Of a stretch of DNA of 64,000 nt, positions 8,386-16,303 are shown piece after piece; position 1 is the stretch's first letter; each line of letters opens with the position of its first letter. The DNA comes from Sphingomonas sp. TREG-RG-20F-R18-01. GTDB taxonomy: Bacteria; Pseudomonadota; Alphaproteobacteria; Sphingomonadales; Sphingomonadaceae. The position numbers and the translations under genes were made by a program. The stretch covers positions 1-64,000 of the forward strand of contig NZ_JAKNQQ010000006.1 in assembly GCF_022662475.1 (NCBI RefSeq). Reading direction: 5' to 3'. The notes below the pieces were generated by a model. That model had not been told where the DNA came from and searched no databases. It worked only from the letters and a program-made list of their open reading frames with translations.

Positions 8386-8699
8386 TGGCGTTGTCCGCCA
8401 TCGCGCAGGTCCCGACCGCGCATGCCGCCAGATATCTGCAACAGACATGCAAGCATTGGGCGCATCATCTGTCGGTCGCCTTTACCGCGGACCATGGCAC
8501 CGTGGCCGTTCCCAAGGACGCGCGAGGTGCGTCGTTCCCCGGGGATGCAACCGTGACGTTCGACGCGACGGCCGACCTGCTGACGATCCGGATCGACGCA
8601 ACCGCGCCCGATCAGCTCGACGGTCTGAAGGATGCGGTCGTGCGCCACGTCGACCGGTTCGCCTTCCGCGAGGGTCCGCTCGCGTACGCGTGGCGGTAA
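8385..8699 (+). CDS. DUF2218 domain-containing protein
   Basis: 104-residue single-domain protein (MALSAIAQVPTAHAARYLQQTCKHW...FREGPLAYAWR), covering the whole DUF2218 domain with conserved H/R residues and a terminal W. The ATG overlaps the padR stop (TGATG); a GTG 3 bp earlier is an alternative. DUF2218 proteins are of unknown biochemistry but recur beside PadR regulators and siderophore reductases. No siderophore-interacting protein follows here, so the pair stands alone. Confidence 0.85.
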   Translation: MALSAIAQVPTAHAARYLQQTCKHWAHHLSVAFTADHGTVAVPKDARGASFPGDATVTFDATADLLTIRIDATAPDQLDGLKDAVVRHVDRFAFREGPLAYAWR

Positions 8700-8703
8700 T
8701 TGC

Positions 8704-8740
8704 CCCGAGCGCAGGACCCGACACCCCGCAGGCGCTCGGG
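8704..8740. terminator. Hairpin between convergent DUF2218 and citE-like genes
   Basis: Inverted repeat CCCGAGCGC / GCGCTCGGG separated by 19 nt, lying just after the DUF2218 stop and before the end of the convergent lyase gene. No T-tract follows, so it is a possible bidirectional terminator or mRNA 3'-end stabiliser only. Confidence 0.35.
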
Positions 8741-8774
8741 TGGTGGCCGTCGATGCGACCGGACTGAACCAGGG

Positions 8775-9602
8775 TCAGTCGACCGTGGCGTAGCGCCGGT
8801 GCATCGCGACCAGGCGTTTCGCGCGATCCACCACCGGCTTGTCGATCAGCTTGCCATCGACCGCCACCGCGCCGAACGCGCCGTCGATCGCGGCGATCAC
8901 GCGCTGCGCCCAGGCGACGTCCGCGTCGGACGGGAGGAACGCGGCATTGACCACCGCGACCTGCCGCGGATGGACGCACAGCTTGCCGCCAAAGCCGAAC
9001 CGGCGGGCGTGGTCGGTATCGCGGGCGAGCGCCGCGTCGTCCGACAGGTCGGTCGAAACGCCATCGACGGGCGCGTCGAGCCCGGCGGCGCGCGAGTGCA
9101 GGACCATCTGCGTACGGATCGCGTCGAGTTCGGCGGCATCGCCGTCGATCCCGGCATCGGCCTGGAAATCCACCGTACCGAACGACAGGCGCACCAGGCC
9201 CGGCGCGGTCACCAACTGCGCCAGGTTGAGCACGCCCGCGACCGTCTCGACCAGTGCATGCAGCGGCTTGCCCCGCGCGGCCGCCTGCAGCGCGGACAAG
9301 TCGCCGGCGCGTTCGGTCTTGGGCAGCATCAGCCCGGCGACACCGGACAAGCCAGCAAGCGCGCGGACATCCTCGGCGTGCCACTCGGTATCCAGGCTGT
9401 TGACCCGGACCACGAAGCGTGGATCGCTTAGCCCGGCGAGCGCATCGTGGATCACTTCGCGCGCCGCGGCCTTGCGTTCGGGCAGCACCGCGTCCTCGAG
9501 GTCGATCACCACCAGATCGGCACCGCTCGCCCGGGCCTTGTCAAAGCGTTCGGGGCGATCGCCGGGAACGAACAGGATGCTGCGGGCGGGGGCGGTGATC
9601 AT
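8775..9602 (-). CDS. HpcH/HpaI (CitE-type) CoA-ester lyase
   Basis: 275-residue TIM-barrel lyase of the citrate-lyase beta/citramalyl-CoA lyase group. Motifs are FVPGDRPERFDKA (residues ~11-23), VIDLEDAV with its metal-binding acid pair, PKTE, the active-site VETVAGV and GFGGKLCVHPRQV. The family cleaves (S)-citramalyl-CoA, malyl-CoA or similar esters. In this cluster (CoA-transferase, MaoC hydratase, dehydrogenase, MmgE/PrpD) the best guess is citramalyl-CoA to acetyl-CoA plus pyruvate, the last step of itaconate breakdown. It starts 13 bp after the gntR-type regulator gene, so the two are likely one transcript. Confidence 0.85.
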   Translation of the reverse strand: MITAPARSILFVPGDRPERFDKARASGADLVVIDLEDAVLPERKAAAREVIHDALAGLSDPRFVVRVNSLDTEWHAEDVRALAGLSGVAGLMLPKTERAGDLSALQAAARGKPLHALVETVAGVLNLAQLVTAPGLVRLSFGTVDFQADAGIDGDAAELDAIRTQMVLHSRAAGLDAPVDGVSTDLSDDAALARDTDHARRFGFGGKLCVHPRQVAVVNAAFLPSDADVAWAQRVIAAIDGAFGAVAVDGKLIDKPVVDRAKRLVAMHRRYATVD

Positions 9603-9615
9603 GGCGTCGGGTCTT

Positions 9616-10359
9616 TCAAGGACCGGGATTTTGCTCCCGGCGGAAGGTCTGGGAATAACTGTAGCGATCGGCCGGGTGCGTATTGATCGCCATCTCGACG
9701 ACTTCGCCGCGGCCGTTGAGGTAGCTGCGCGTCAGCCGCAGGCCGGCGGAGGAGGTCTTGGCCTCCAGCAACCGGGCAACCGCGGCGGCGATCGGCACGG
9801 CCTCGATCTGCTGGCGGACCTCGGCGATCTGTTCGCCGAACTGTTCCTCGATCCGCTTGAAGATCGGCACGTCGCCCACCTCATTGGCAAGCTTCAGGCT
9901 GCGGAAGGCGGGGTGGATGTAGACGTCCGAATAGGAAATCGGCCGACTGCCGTCCGCCCGCCGCAAGGCGCGCAGGTGCAGCCAAGTCTGTCCCGCGGTC
10001 GCGCCCAGCTGCACGGCGAGCGCGCCGGCAATGTCGACCGTCCGCCGTTCGAGGATCGTGAGCGTCGTCTCCTGCGTATATTGCTGCAGGTCCGACAGCC
10101 CTTCCATGACCTGGCGATAGCCAGTGGGGCGCGGCAGGCCGAGCACGCGCGTGCCGACCCCCGCCTGGCGGCTGACCATGCCCTGCTGGACCAGCCGCTT
10201 GATCGCCTCGCGCACGGTAAAGCGGCTCGCGCCGAACTGGTCGCACAGTTCGAATTCGGTCGGCATCAGCGCGCCGACCGGATAATGCCCCTCCTCGATC
10301 TCGCTGATCAGCGTCTGCGCGAGTTGCAGATAGCGCGGTTGCTGGCGGATTGGCGGCAT
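9616..10359 (-). CDS. GntR family regulator, HutC/UTRA type
   Basis: 247-residue regulator. An N-terminal winged helix (about 8-72: YLQLAQTLISEIEEGHYPVG...RFTVREAIKRLVQQG) is joined to a UTRA ligand-binding domain (about 95-240). It lies inside the catabolic cluster, between the CoA-transferase and the lyase genes. An operator-like 12-mer stands 35-46 bp upstream of its ATG and recurs before the maoC-like and porin genes, so it probably represses the whole cluster and itself until an inducer (a dicarboxylate or its CoA ester) binds. Ligand unknown. Confidence 0.88.
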   Translation of the reverse strand: MPPIRQQPRYLQLAQTLISEIEEGHYPVGALMPTEFELCDQFGASRFTVREAIKRLVQQGMVSRQAGVGTRVLGLPRPTGYRQVMEGLSDLQQYTQETTLTILERRTVDIAGALAVQLGATAGQTWLHLRALRRADGSRPISYSDVYIHPAFRSLKLANEVGDVPIFKRIEEQFGEQIAEVRQQIEAVPIAAAVARLLEAKTSSAGLRLTRSYLNGRGEVVEMAINTHPADRYSYSQTFRREQNPGP

Positions 10360-10393
10360 GGACGGTCCATTGCGGATAAGAGGCTTTGCCCGA

Positions 10394-10405
10394 TGATACG
10401 GACAA
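10394..10405. promoter_or_regulatory. Operator-like site upstream of the gntR-type gene
   Basis: TGATACGGACAA, differing at 2 of 12 positions from TTGTACGGACAA, the form found before the porin gene. It lies in the 90-bp gap between the CoA-transferase stop and the regulator start. Probable autoregulatory GntR site; the repeated motif is seen, binding is inferred. Confidence 0.45.
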
Positions 10406-10449
10406 TGCCCCGCACCGCAAGGGACGGTAGCGCGCGGTAACCATCCCGG

Positions 10450-11670
10450 TCAGCGGATGACCGCGCGATCCCGCAGGTCCGCGACTTCGGCCGCGGCATA
10501 GCCGAGCTTCGCAAGAATGTCGTCGGTATCCTGGCCAAGGGTCGGTGCCGCAACCGTTGGATGCGTGGCGCCGCCCGCGCGGATCGACGAGGCGATGCCG
10601 GGGAGGGGGCCATGTTCGGGATGCTGGAAATCGAGAATCCGGTCGGCTTCGGCCAGATACGGGTTGTCGAGCGCCTGCGCGACGTCGAGCACCGGCGCGG
10701 CGGGGACACGCCCGGCGAACCGTTCCATCCACGCCGCGGTTGTTCGCGTCGCCAGCACCGCGTCGAGATCGGCATTGAACGCGGGCCGGTTGGCAAGCCG
10801 GTCGGCGAAGGTCGCGTAGCGCGGATCCTCCGCCCATTCGGGCCGCTCGATCAGCACGGTCAGCGTCTGCCAGAACTTCTCCTTGTTGCACATGACGAAG
10901 ATCCAGCCATCCGCCGTCGTGTAGAGCTGGCTCGGGGTCAACGACGGATGGCTCGAGCGAGCGGTGCGCTCCACTTTCACGCCGCCGTTGAGATACCATT
11001 CGGCGACATAGTTGAGGTTGCCGAGCGCGACGTCGAACAGGCTGACGTCCAGATCGCGCCCGACCCCGCTCGCGCGCGCCGAGACGACGCCCGCGAGGAT
11101 GGCGAGCGCGGCGGTGGTGCCGGTCATGAAGTCGACGATCGACAGCCCGAAGCGCGACGGCGGCGTGCCCGGTTCGCCGGTGAGCGACAGATAGCCTGCC
11201 TCCGCCTGCATCAGGTAATCATAGCCCGGCCACGCCGCGCGGCTGCCGGTGCGCCCGTACGCCGACAGATGGACGCAGGCGATCGCCGGGTTCGCCTTGG
11301 ACAAAGCGGCATAATCGAGCCCGAGCTTGACCGGCAGGTCGCCGCGCAGATTGTTGAATACTACGTCGGATTCCGCGACGAGCTTTTCGAGCACCGCGCG
11401 TCCCTCGAGGCTCTTGAGGTCGAGCCCGAGGCTGCGCTTGTTGCGGTTGAGCGATTCGTAGAAGTGGCTGTCGCCGGGCCCGAAGAAATAGGGCCCGACG
11501 TGGCGACCGATATCGCCGCCATCCTTGTGGTTCTCGATCTTGATGACCTCGGCGCCCAGGTCGGCGAGCTGCTGCGTGCCGAACGGACCCGCCCCATATT
11601 GCTCGACCGCGACGATCCGCAGGCCAGCAAGCGGCTGGTTGCCGGACATGGTGGAAGCGGGCTGGGTCAT
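10450..11670 (-). CDS. CaiB/BaiF class III CoA-transferase (candidate itaconate CoA-transferase)
   Basis: 406-residue family III CoA-transferase. It has the N-terminal LAGLRIVAVEQYGAGPFGTQQLADLGAEVIKIE, the NRNKRSLGLDL motif, and the likely catalytic aspartate Asp180 in FGLSIVDFMTG. These enzymes move CoA from succinyl- or acetyl-CoA to an acid through a glutamyl/aspartyl anhydride. Its ATG overlaps the acyl-CoA dehydrogenase stop (ATGA). In the cluster context the acceptor may be itaconate, mesaconate or another C5 dicarboxylate; sequence alone cannot decide. A second, separate family III enzyme is encoded at about 34.0-35.3 kb. Confidence 0.88.
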   Translation of the reverse strand: MTQPASTMSGNQPLAGLRIVAVEQYGAGPFGTQQLADLGAEVIKIENHKDGGDIGRHVGPYFFGPGDSHFYESLNRNKRSLGLDLKSLEGRAVLEKLVAESDVVFNNLRGDLPVKLGLDYAALSKANPAIACVHLSAYGRTGSRAAWPGYDYLMQAEAGYLSLTGEPGTPPSRFGLSIVDFMTGTTAALAILAGVVSARASGVGRDLDVSLFDVALGNLNYVAEWYLNGGVKVERTARSSHPSLTPSQLYTTADGWIFVMCNKEKFWQTLTVLIERPEWAEDPRYATFADRLANRPAFNADLDAVLATRTTAAWMERFAGRVPAAPVLDVAQALDNPYLAEADRILDFQHPEHGPLPGIASSIRAGGATHPTVAAPTLGQDTDDILAKLGYAAAEVADLRDRAVIR

Positions 11671-12845
11671 ACCGGGTTCCGTGCGATGATCTGCTTGGCG
11701 ATGATGATCCGCTGCATCTCGTTGGTGCCCTCGCCGATGGTGAGCAGCGGCGCGTCGCGGTACAGCCGTTCGACGTTATATTCGGTCGAATAGCCGTAAC
11801 CGCCGAAGATCCGCATCGCTTCGATCGCGTTTTCCAGGCCTGCTTCGGTGGCATAATATTTCGCCATCCCCGCTTCCATGTCGCAGCGCTGGCCAAGGTC
11901 ATAGGCGCGCGCGGCGCTCTCGGTGAGCAGGCGCGCGGCATAGACGCGGGTCGTCATCTCGCCGAGCTTGAGCTGGATCGCCTGATGCTCGCAGATCGGC
12001 TTGCCGAAGGTCTTGCGGGTCTGCGAATAGGCGACCGCCTCGTCGAGCGCCGCCTGCGCGATGCCGACCCCGCGCGCGGCGACGTTGATCCGCCCGAGTT
12101 CGAGCCCGCCGAGCACCTGCTTGAGCCCGACGCCCTCGACTCCGCCGATCAGGCGGCTGACCGGGACACGATAGTCGTCGAAGGTCAGTGCGTTGCTGTC
12201 GAGGCCCTTGTACCCGAGCTTCCCGAGCTTCTTGGACACGATGAAGCCGGGGCCTTTCTCCGCGATCAGCAGGCTCATACCCTTGTGGCGCGGCTCGGCG
12301 GTCGGATCGGTCTTGACCAGCAGCAGGATGGTGTTGCCCGATCCCGAATTGGTGATCCACATCTTGGACCCGTTGACGACATAGTCGTCGCCGTCGCGGA
12401 CCGCGGTGGTCCGGATCGCCTGGAGGTCGGTGCCCGCATCGGGCTCGGTCAGGCCGATCCCACCGCGGAGTTCGCCAGTTGCGAATTTGGGGAGGTAATA
12501 GTCCTTCTGCTCGGTCGTGCCGCAGCGCTGGACGGTCATCGCCATGATCATGTGGCTGTTGATGATTCCAGCGACCGACATCCACACGGTCGAGATCCGC
12601 TCGATGATCCGCGCGTAGATCAGCGTCGATACGCCGAACCCGCCGTATTCCGGTGCGATCATCAGGCCGAACAGGCCCATTTCCTTCATCGTATCGACGA
12701 TCTTCTGCGGATATTCGTCGTCATGTTCGAGCTGGTGCACGAACGGCTTCACGTCGGTAACAAGGAATTTCTCGATCGAATCGAGAATCATCGCTTCCTC
12801 TTCGGTCATTGCGCCGGGGGCGGCGAGCGGGGTTTCCATGTTCAT
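11667..12845 (-). CDS. Acyl-CoA dehydrogenase
   Basis: 392-residue FAD-dependent acyl-CoA dehydrogenase with the usual three domains: helical N-terminal (about 15-125), beta middle (GGIGLTEPDAGTDLQAIRTT, near 130-225) and helical C-terminal. The C-terminal domain has the FAD/tetramer motif IFGGYGYSTEYNVERLYRDA and the catalytic-base motif GEGTNEMQR. AAGGAGCC precedes the ATG. A homologue lies in the itaconate operon of Pseudomonas aeruginosa (PA0879), where its exact role was not essential to the core pathway; here it may oxidise a methylsuccinyl- or glutaryl-like CoA ester. Confidence 0.92.
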   Translation of the reverse strand: MNMETPLAAPGAMTEEEAMILDSIEKFLVTDVKPFVHQLEHDDEYPQKIVDTMKEMGLFGLMIAPEYGGFGVSTLIYARIIERISTVWMSVAGIINSHMIMAMTVQRCGTTEQKDYYLPKFATGELRGGIGLTEPDAGTDLQAIRTTAVRDGDDYVVNGSKMWITNSGSGNTILLLVKTDPTAEPRHKGMSLLIAEKGPGFIVSKKLGKLGYKGLDSNALTFDDYRVPVSRLIGGVEGVGLKQVLGGLELGRINVAARGVGIAQAALDEAVAYSQTRKTFGKPICEHQAIQLKLGEMTTRVYAARLLTESAARAYDLGQRCDMEAGMAKYYATEAGLENAIEAMRIFGGYGYSTEYNVERLYRDAPLLTIGEGTNEMQRIIIAKQIIARNPV

Positions 12846-12864
12846 CGGACAGGCTCCTTGAAGG

Positions 12865-14241
12865 TCAGGGACGGTGGGCGAGCACGTCGGCCAGCGTGCG
12901 TGCAGGATTTTGGTCGATCGCGAGGATCGCGGCGCGGATCGCCTCGGCGCGTGGTGCGTCGATCGTGCGGGTGGCGTTTTCCACGAACTTGCGGCTGATA
13001 TCGGCGTTGCTCAGCGGCCGGTCGGCAGCGCCACGATTGACCCCCTCGCGCCGCCGCAGCGTCCGGCCGTCGCGGGTTTGCACGATCACCTCGCCGGTAA
13101 AGTGCGTGGGGTAATCGGTGTCGGGGTCGATCGCATAGGCGACCCGCCCGGCGAGATCGCGCACGGCGGGATCGCGCAACGCGGCCGGATCGAGCGCGTC
13201 TAGCGTGAAGCTGCCGGTGAGCAGCGCGGTCGCCACCGTATAGGGGATGGAGAATTGCGCATCGTACCCGGTCGCAGGCGTGCGCTTGGGGGCGGCGGGT
13301 TCGCATACGATCGGGATCACGGCTTCGGGCACGAGGACCGTGACCTCCGCGATGTCCGCGCCGCGCAGTCCGTGTTCCTGGCGTAGCCAGATCGCGGCAT
13401 CGATCGCGGCGTGGGTCATGTGGCAGGCGGGCAGCGGCTTGACCGCGACATTGTCGATTTCCCACACGTCGCCCAACCCGGCGGTTGCGCGCGCGATGTG
13501 CTCCGGGGCGGCATCGCGCAGATACAGCGCGTACAACCCGAAGCGCCCTTCATAGGCCGCGGTCGGCCCGACATAGCCGTGCCTCGCGAGCGTCGCCGCG
13601 GTGATCGCCGAACTCGCCGCCCAGCCAGGGTGAAGCCGCTTGGTCCAGGCCCCGTCCTCGAGGAACTCGAGGCTGCCGCCGGCCATCGACAGGACGATGC
13701 CTTGCGCCATCGCGCTCTGGGACGGATCAAGCCCGAGCAGCCGCGCCGCCGCGACGGTCGATCCGAACGCGCCGATCAGCCCGGTCGGGTGAAAGCCGAA
13801 TCCGTGGAACGCGCCGCCCGATACGCTCGCCACGCGGGTCGAGACCTCCATCGCCGCGATATAGGCAAGCAGCAGATCCGCGCCCGAGGCGTCGGCGCGG
13901 TCCGCGGCGACCAGCGCGGTGGGGAAGGCGCTGACGGTCGCGTGGATGATCCCGCCGGCGTGGGTGTCGTCGTAATCCAGCCCGTGCATCAGGATGCCGT
14001 TGAGCATCGCCGCATCGCGCGGCGCGAGCGCGCGGCCGTGGCCCAGCACCGGGGCAGTGCCTTGCCCCAGTTCCTCGGCAGCGGCGAAGGCGCGGTTCGC
14101 CCAGGGCGCGCCGATTGCGGCGATCCCGGTGCCGACCGCGTCGAGGATCAGGTGGCGCGCGCGCTCCAGCACGGTCGATGGCACCCGGTCGATCGTCAGT
14201 TCGTTGGCGAAGGCCGCGTAGGTGGCGGAGAGCAAGGTCAT
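12865..14241 (-). CDS. MmgE/PrpD family protein
   Basis: 458-residue protein of the 2-methylcitrate dehydratase / cis-aconitate decarboxylase superfamily. The helical N-terminal domain contains the family stretch HGLDYDDTHAGGIIHAT (about residue 86), and the C-terminal lid contains KPLPACHMTHAAIDAAIWL. Possible activities are hydration/dehydration of methylcitrate-like acids, or decarboxylation of cis-aconitate to itaconate. P. aeruginosa itaconate clusters carry a homologue (PA0881). Its ATG overlaps the MFS gene stop by 4 bp; the acyl-CoA dehydrogenase gene begins 19 bp downstream. Confidence 0.88.
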   Translation of the reverse strand: MTLLSATYAAFANELTIDRVPSTVLERARHLILDAVGTGIAAIGAPWANRAFAAAEELGQGTAPVLGHGRALAPRDAAMLNGILMHGLDYDDTHAGGIIHATVSAFPTALVAADRADASGADLLLAYIAAMEVSTRVASVSGGAFHGFGFHPTGLIGAFGSTVAAARLLGLDPSQSAMAQGIVLSMAGGSLEFLEDGAWTKRLHPGWAASSAITAATLARHGYVGPTAAYEGRFGLYALYLRDAAPEHIARATAGLGDVWEIDNVAVKPLPACHMTHAAIDAAIWLRQEHGLRGADIAEVTVLVPEAVIPIVCEPAAPKRTPATGYDAQFSIPYTVATALLTGSFTLDALDPAALRDPAVRDLAGRVAYAIDPDTDYPTHFTGEVIVQTRDGRTLRRREGVNRGAADRPLSNADISRKFVENATRTIDAPRAEAIRAAILAIDQNPARTLADVLAHRP

Positions 14242-15614
14242 GCGGTTGCACCCCCGGCGGCGGCGAGTTCATCCGCCGACACCTCGTCGAGCGACTGCCC
14301 GGTCGTCTCGACCCGCAGCAGGCCGACCGCGATGATCATGGCGACCAGCACCACGCCGACCATCCCGAGCACGCCGTGCAACCCGAAGTTGGCGAACAGG
14401 AAGACGGTCGCATAGGGCGTGACCATCGAGGCGGCGCGCCCGCACATCCCGGCGAACCCGGTGCCGCGCAACCGGTAGGCGGTCGGGAACAGCTCGGGGA
14501 TATAGGCGAACAGCGCGAGCGTCACGAGCGTGTAGATGCTCGACACCAGCAGGAAGCCGGTAAGCGGGACCATCACGTCCCCCTGGGCATTGGGGTAGAG
14601 GAAGCCGAACAGCATGATCGCGACCGCCGTCAGGATCAGCGAAAGGCGGCGCGAAATGCGGTCGGCGATGCCGATCGCGATAACCGCGCCGAACACGCTG
14701 CCGAACGACATCAGCGTGGTATACCAGAGCGACGTGACGATCCCGGTGCCATGGCTGACCAGGAAGGTCGGGAGCCATGCGACGAAGCCGTAAACCGACA
14801 CGTTGACCGCAATCGCGGCAAGCGTCGCGGCGATGACGCGGTTGCGCAGCTTGGGGCCGAACAGGGCCTTCAACGGGGCGTGAACCATTGCGATCGCACG
14901 CGCGGGCGCCGGCGCGGGGAGCGGGCCTTTTTGCGCGGAGACTTCGCGCTCGATCGCGGTCAGTGTCGCCTCGGCCTCCTCGAACCGGCCGACCGATTCG
15001 AGCCAGCGCGGCGATTCCGGCATCTTCTTGCGCATGATCCAGACGATCAGCGCGGCAGCGCCCGCGATCGCGAACATATAGCGCCAGCCGAGGGTCGGGA
15101 TGACGATGTAGCCGATCGACGTCGCGACCAGCAGCCCCGAATTGACCACCATGCCCATGATCGAGACCCAGCGGCCACGAAACGCCGGGGGGATGAACTC
15201 GCCGAGCGTTCCCGCCGCGACGACGAGTTCCGCGCCGAGCCCGATCCCCATGACGAAGCGGCAGACGATGAGGAAGGTCATGGTGGGCGAGAAGATCGCC
15301 GCGACCGACGCGAGCCCGAACAGCGCGAGGTTGAACTGATAGGACGCGCGCCGGCCGAAGCGATCGCCGATGTAGCCGGCCATGCCGGCGCCGATCATCA
15401 TGCCGAGGAAGGTCATCGACATGAACACCGCACTCTGCGCGAGCGTCGAGAACCCCTCCGCCTTGAGCGCGGCGATCACGCCGCCCGCCAGATAGACGTC
15501 GAACGCATCCAGGAACGCACCCGCGCTGATCAGCGCGAGGATCCGCCAGTGGAACCGCGATATCGGAAGGCGGTCGAGCCGGGATCCGGCGTTGACGGCA
15601 AGGTGATCGGCCAT
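14238..15614 (-). CDS. MFS metabolite:H+ symporter
   Basis: 458-residue major facilitator with about 12 membrane segments. The loop 2-3 motif is GYIGDRFGRRASYQ and the segment-4 region MGIGLGAELVVAAGTLGEFIPPAFRGRW fits the sugar/aromatic-acid/metabolite symporter branch. The central cytoplasmic loop contains PESPRWLESVGR. Embedded between the maoC-like and mmgE-like genes and overlapping the latter, it is the obvious uptake system for the pathway's acid, taking the place of the TRAP transporter seen with Pseudomonas itaconate genes. Exact substrate unknown. Confidence 0.88.
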   Translation of the reverse strand: MADHLAVNAGSRLDRLPISRFHWRILALISAGAFLDAFDVYLAGGVIAALKAEGFSTLAQSAVFMSMTFLGMMIGAGMAGYIGDRFGRRASYQFNLALFGLASVAAIFSPTMTFLIVCRFVMGIGLGAELVVAAGTLGEFIPPAFRGRWVSIMGMVVNSGLLVATSIGYIVIPTLGWRYMFAIAGAAALIVWIMRKKMPESPRWLESVGRFEEAEATLTAIEREVSAQKGPLPAPAPARAIAMVHAPLKALFGPKLRNRVIAATLAAIAVNVSVYGFVAWLPTFLVSHGTGIVTSLWYTTLMSFGSVFGAVIAIGIADRISRRLSLILTAVAIMLFGFLYPNAQGDVMVPLTGFLLVSSIYTLVTLALFAYIPELFPTAYRLRGTGFAGMCGRAASMVTPYATVFLFANFGLHGVLGMVGVVLVAMIIAVGLLRVETTGQSLDEVSADELAAAGGATA

Positions 15615-15715
15615 TCTCGGCTACCTCTCGTGATGAAACCGGCGGGGCCTTCTTGATCGAAGATCTGTTGCCGTCGTTCAGGGGGCCGAGCGCAGGAGGC
15701 GCGTCGGCCATCGGG

Positions 15716-16225
15716 TCAGATGTCGTCGGGCGCGTGTCCACGCTCGTAGACGAGCGAATTGCGCGTGAATTCCATGATCTGCGCCCCATCCTGGTTGAAG
15801 GCGCGGGTCCGCGTGGTGACAATCCCCTGCGTCGGGCGCGACTTGGAATCGCGGATCGCAAGCACCTCGGTCTCCGCGGTCAGCGTATCGCCGCCGAACA
15901 CCGGGTGCGTCAGCTTGATATCGGTCCAGCCGAGGTTGGCCGGGGATTTGCCGCTGACGTCGTTGACCGTCATGCCGAGCACGATCGCAAGCGTCAGCCC
16001 GCTGTTGACCAGCAGCCGCCCGAACTCGCTCTTCGCGGCATATTGCGCGTCGCAGTGCATCGGATGCGCGTTCATCGTCATGAGCGAGAACTGGATATTG
16101 TCGGCGTCGGTGATCGTGCGGCCGGGGCGATGCTCGTAGATGTCGCCGACGGCGAAATCCTCGACATAGCGGCCGTAGCTGGCGCGGTAGCGATGGTCGC
16201 CGACCTTGATGGCAGAAAGGCTCAA
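15716..16225 (-). CDS. MaoC-like hot-dog hydratase (candidate itaconyl/mesaconyl-CoA hydratase)
   Basis: About 169 residues, a single hot-dog fold. The hydratase signature appears as ADNIQFSLMTMNAHPMHCD, with Asp and His in the R-hydratase spacing, followed by LLVNSGLTLAIVLGMTVND and the C-terminal strand LTHPVFGGDTLTAETEVL. I place the start at a TTG (LSLSAIKV) because AAAGGAGAG lies 5 bp upstream; a longer frame upstream would read through the operator. Expected reaction: water addition to an unsaturated C5-dicarboxyl-CoA. It is the first gene after the porin, with its own operator-like site. Confidence 0.82.
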   Translation of the reverse strand: MSLSAIKVGDHRYRASYGRYVEDFAVGDIYEHRPGRTITDADNIQFSLMTMNAHPMHCDAQYAAKSEFGRLLVNSGLTLAIVLGMTVNDVSGKSPANLGWTDIKLTHPVFGGDTLTAETEVLAIRDSKSRPTQGIVTTRTRAFNQDGAQIMEFTRNSLVYERGHAPDDI

Positions 16226-16245
16226 CGGGACTCTCCTTTGAACGT

Positions 16246-16257
16246 TTGTACGGACAT
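16246..16257. promoter_or_regulatory. Operator-like site upstream of the maoC-like gene
   Basis: TTGTACGGACAT lies 20-31 bp upstream of the proposed TTG start. It matches TTGTACGGACAA before the porin in 11 of 12 positions, and the T just before it also matches. Probable site for the cluster's GntR regulator. Confidence 0.5.
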
Positions 16258-16303
16258 TATCGAAGTTGCGGTTTGGTGGCAACCTCCGCTTTGTAACAGA
16301 ATG

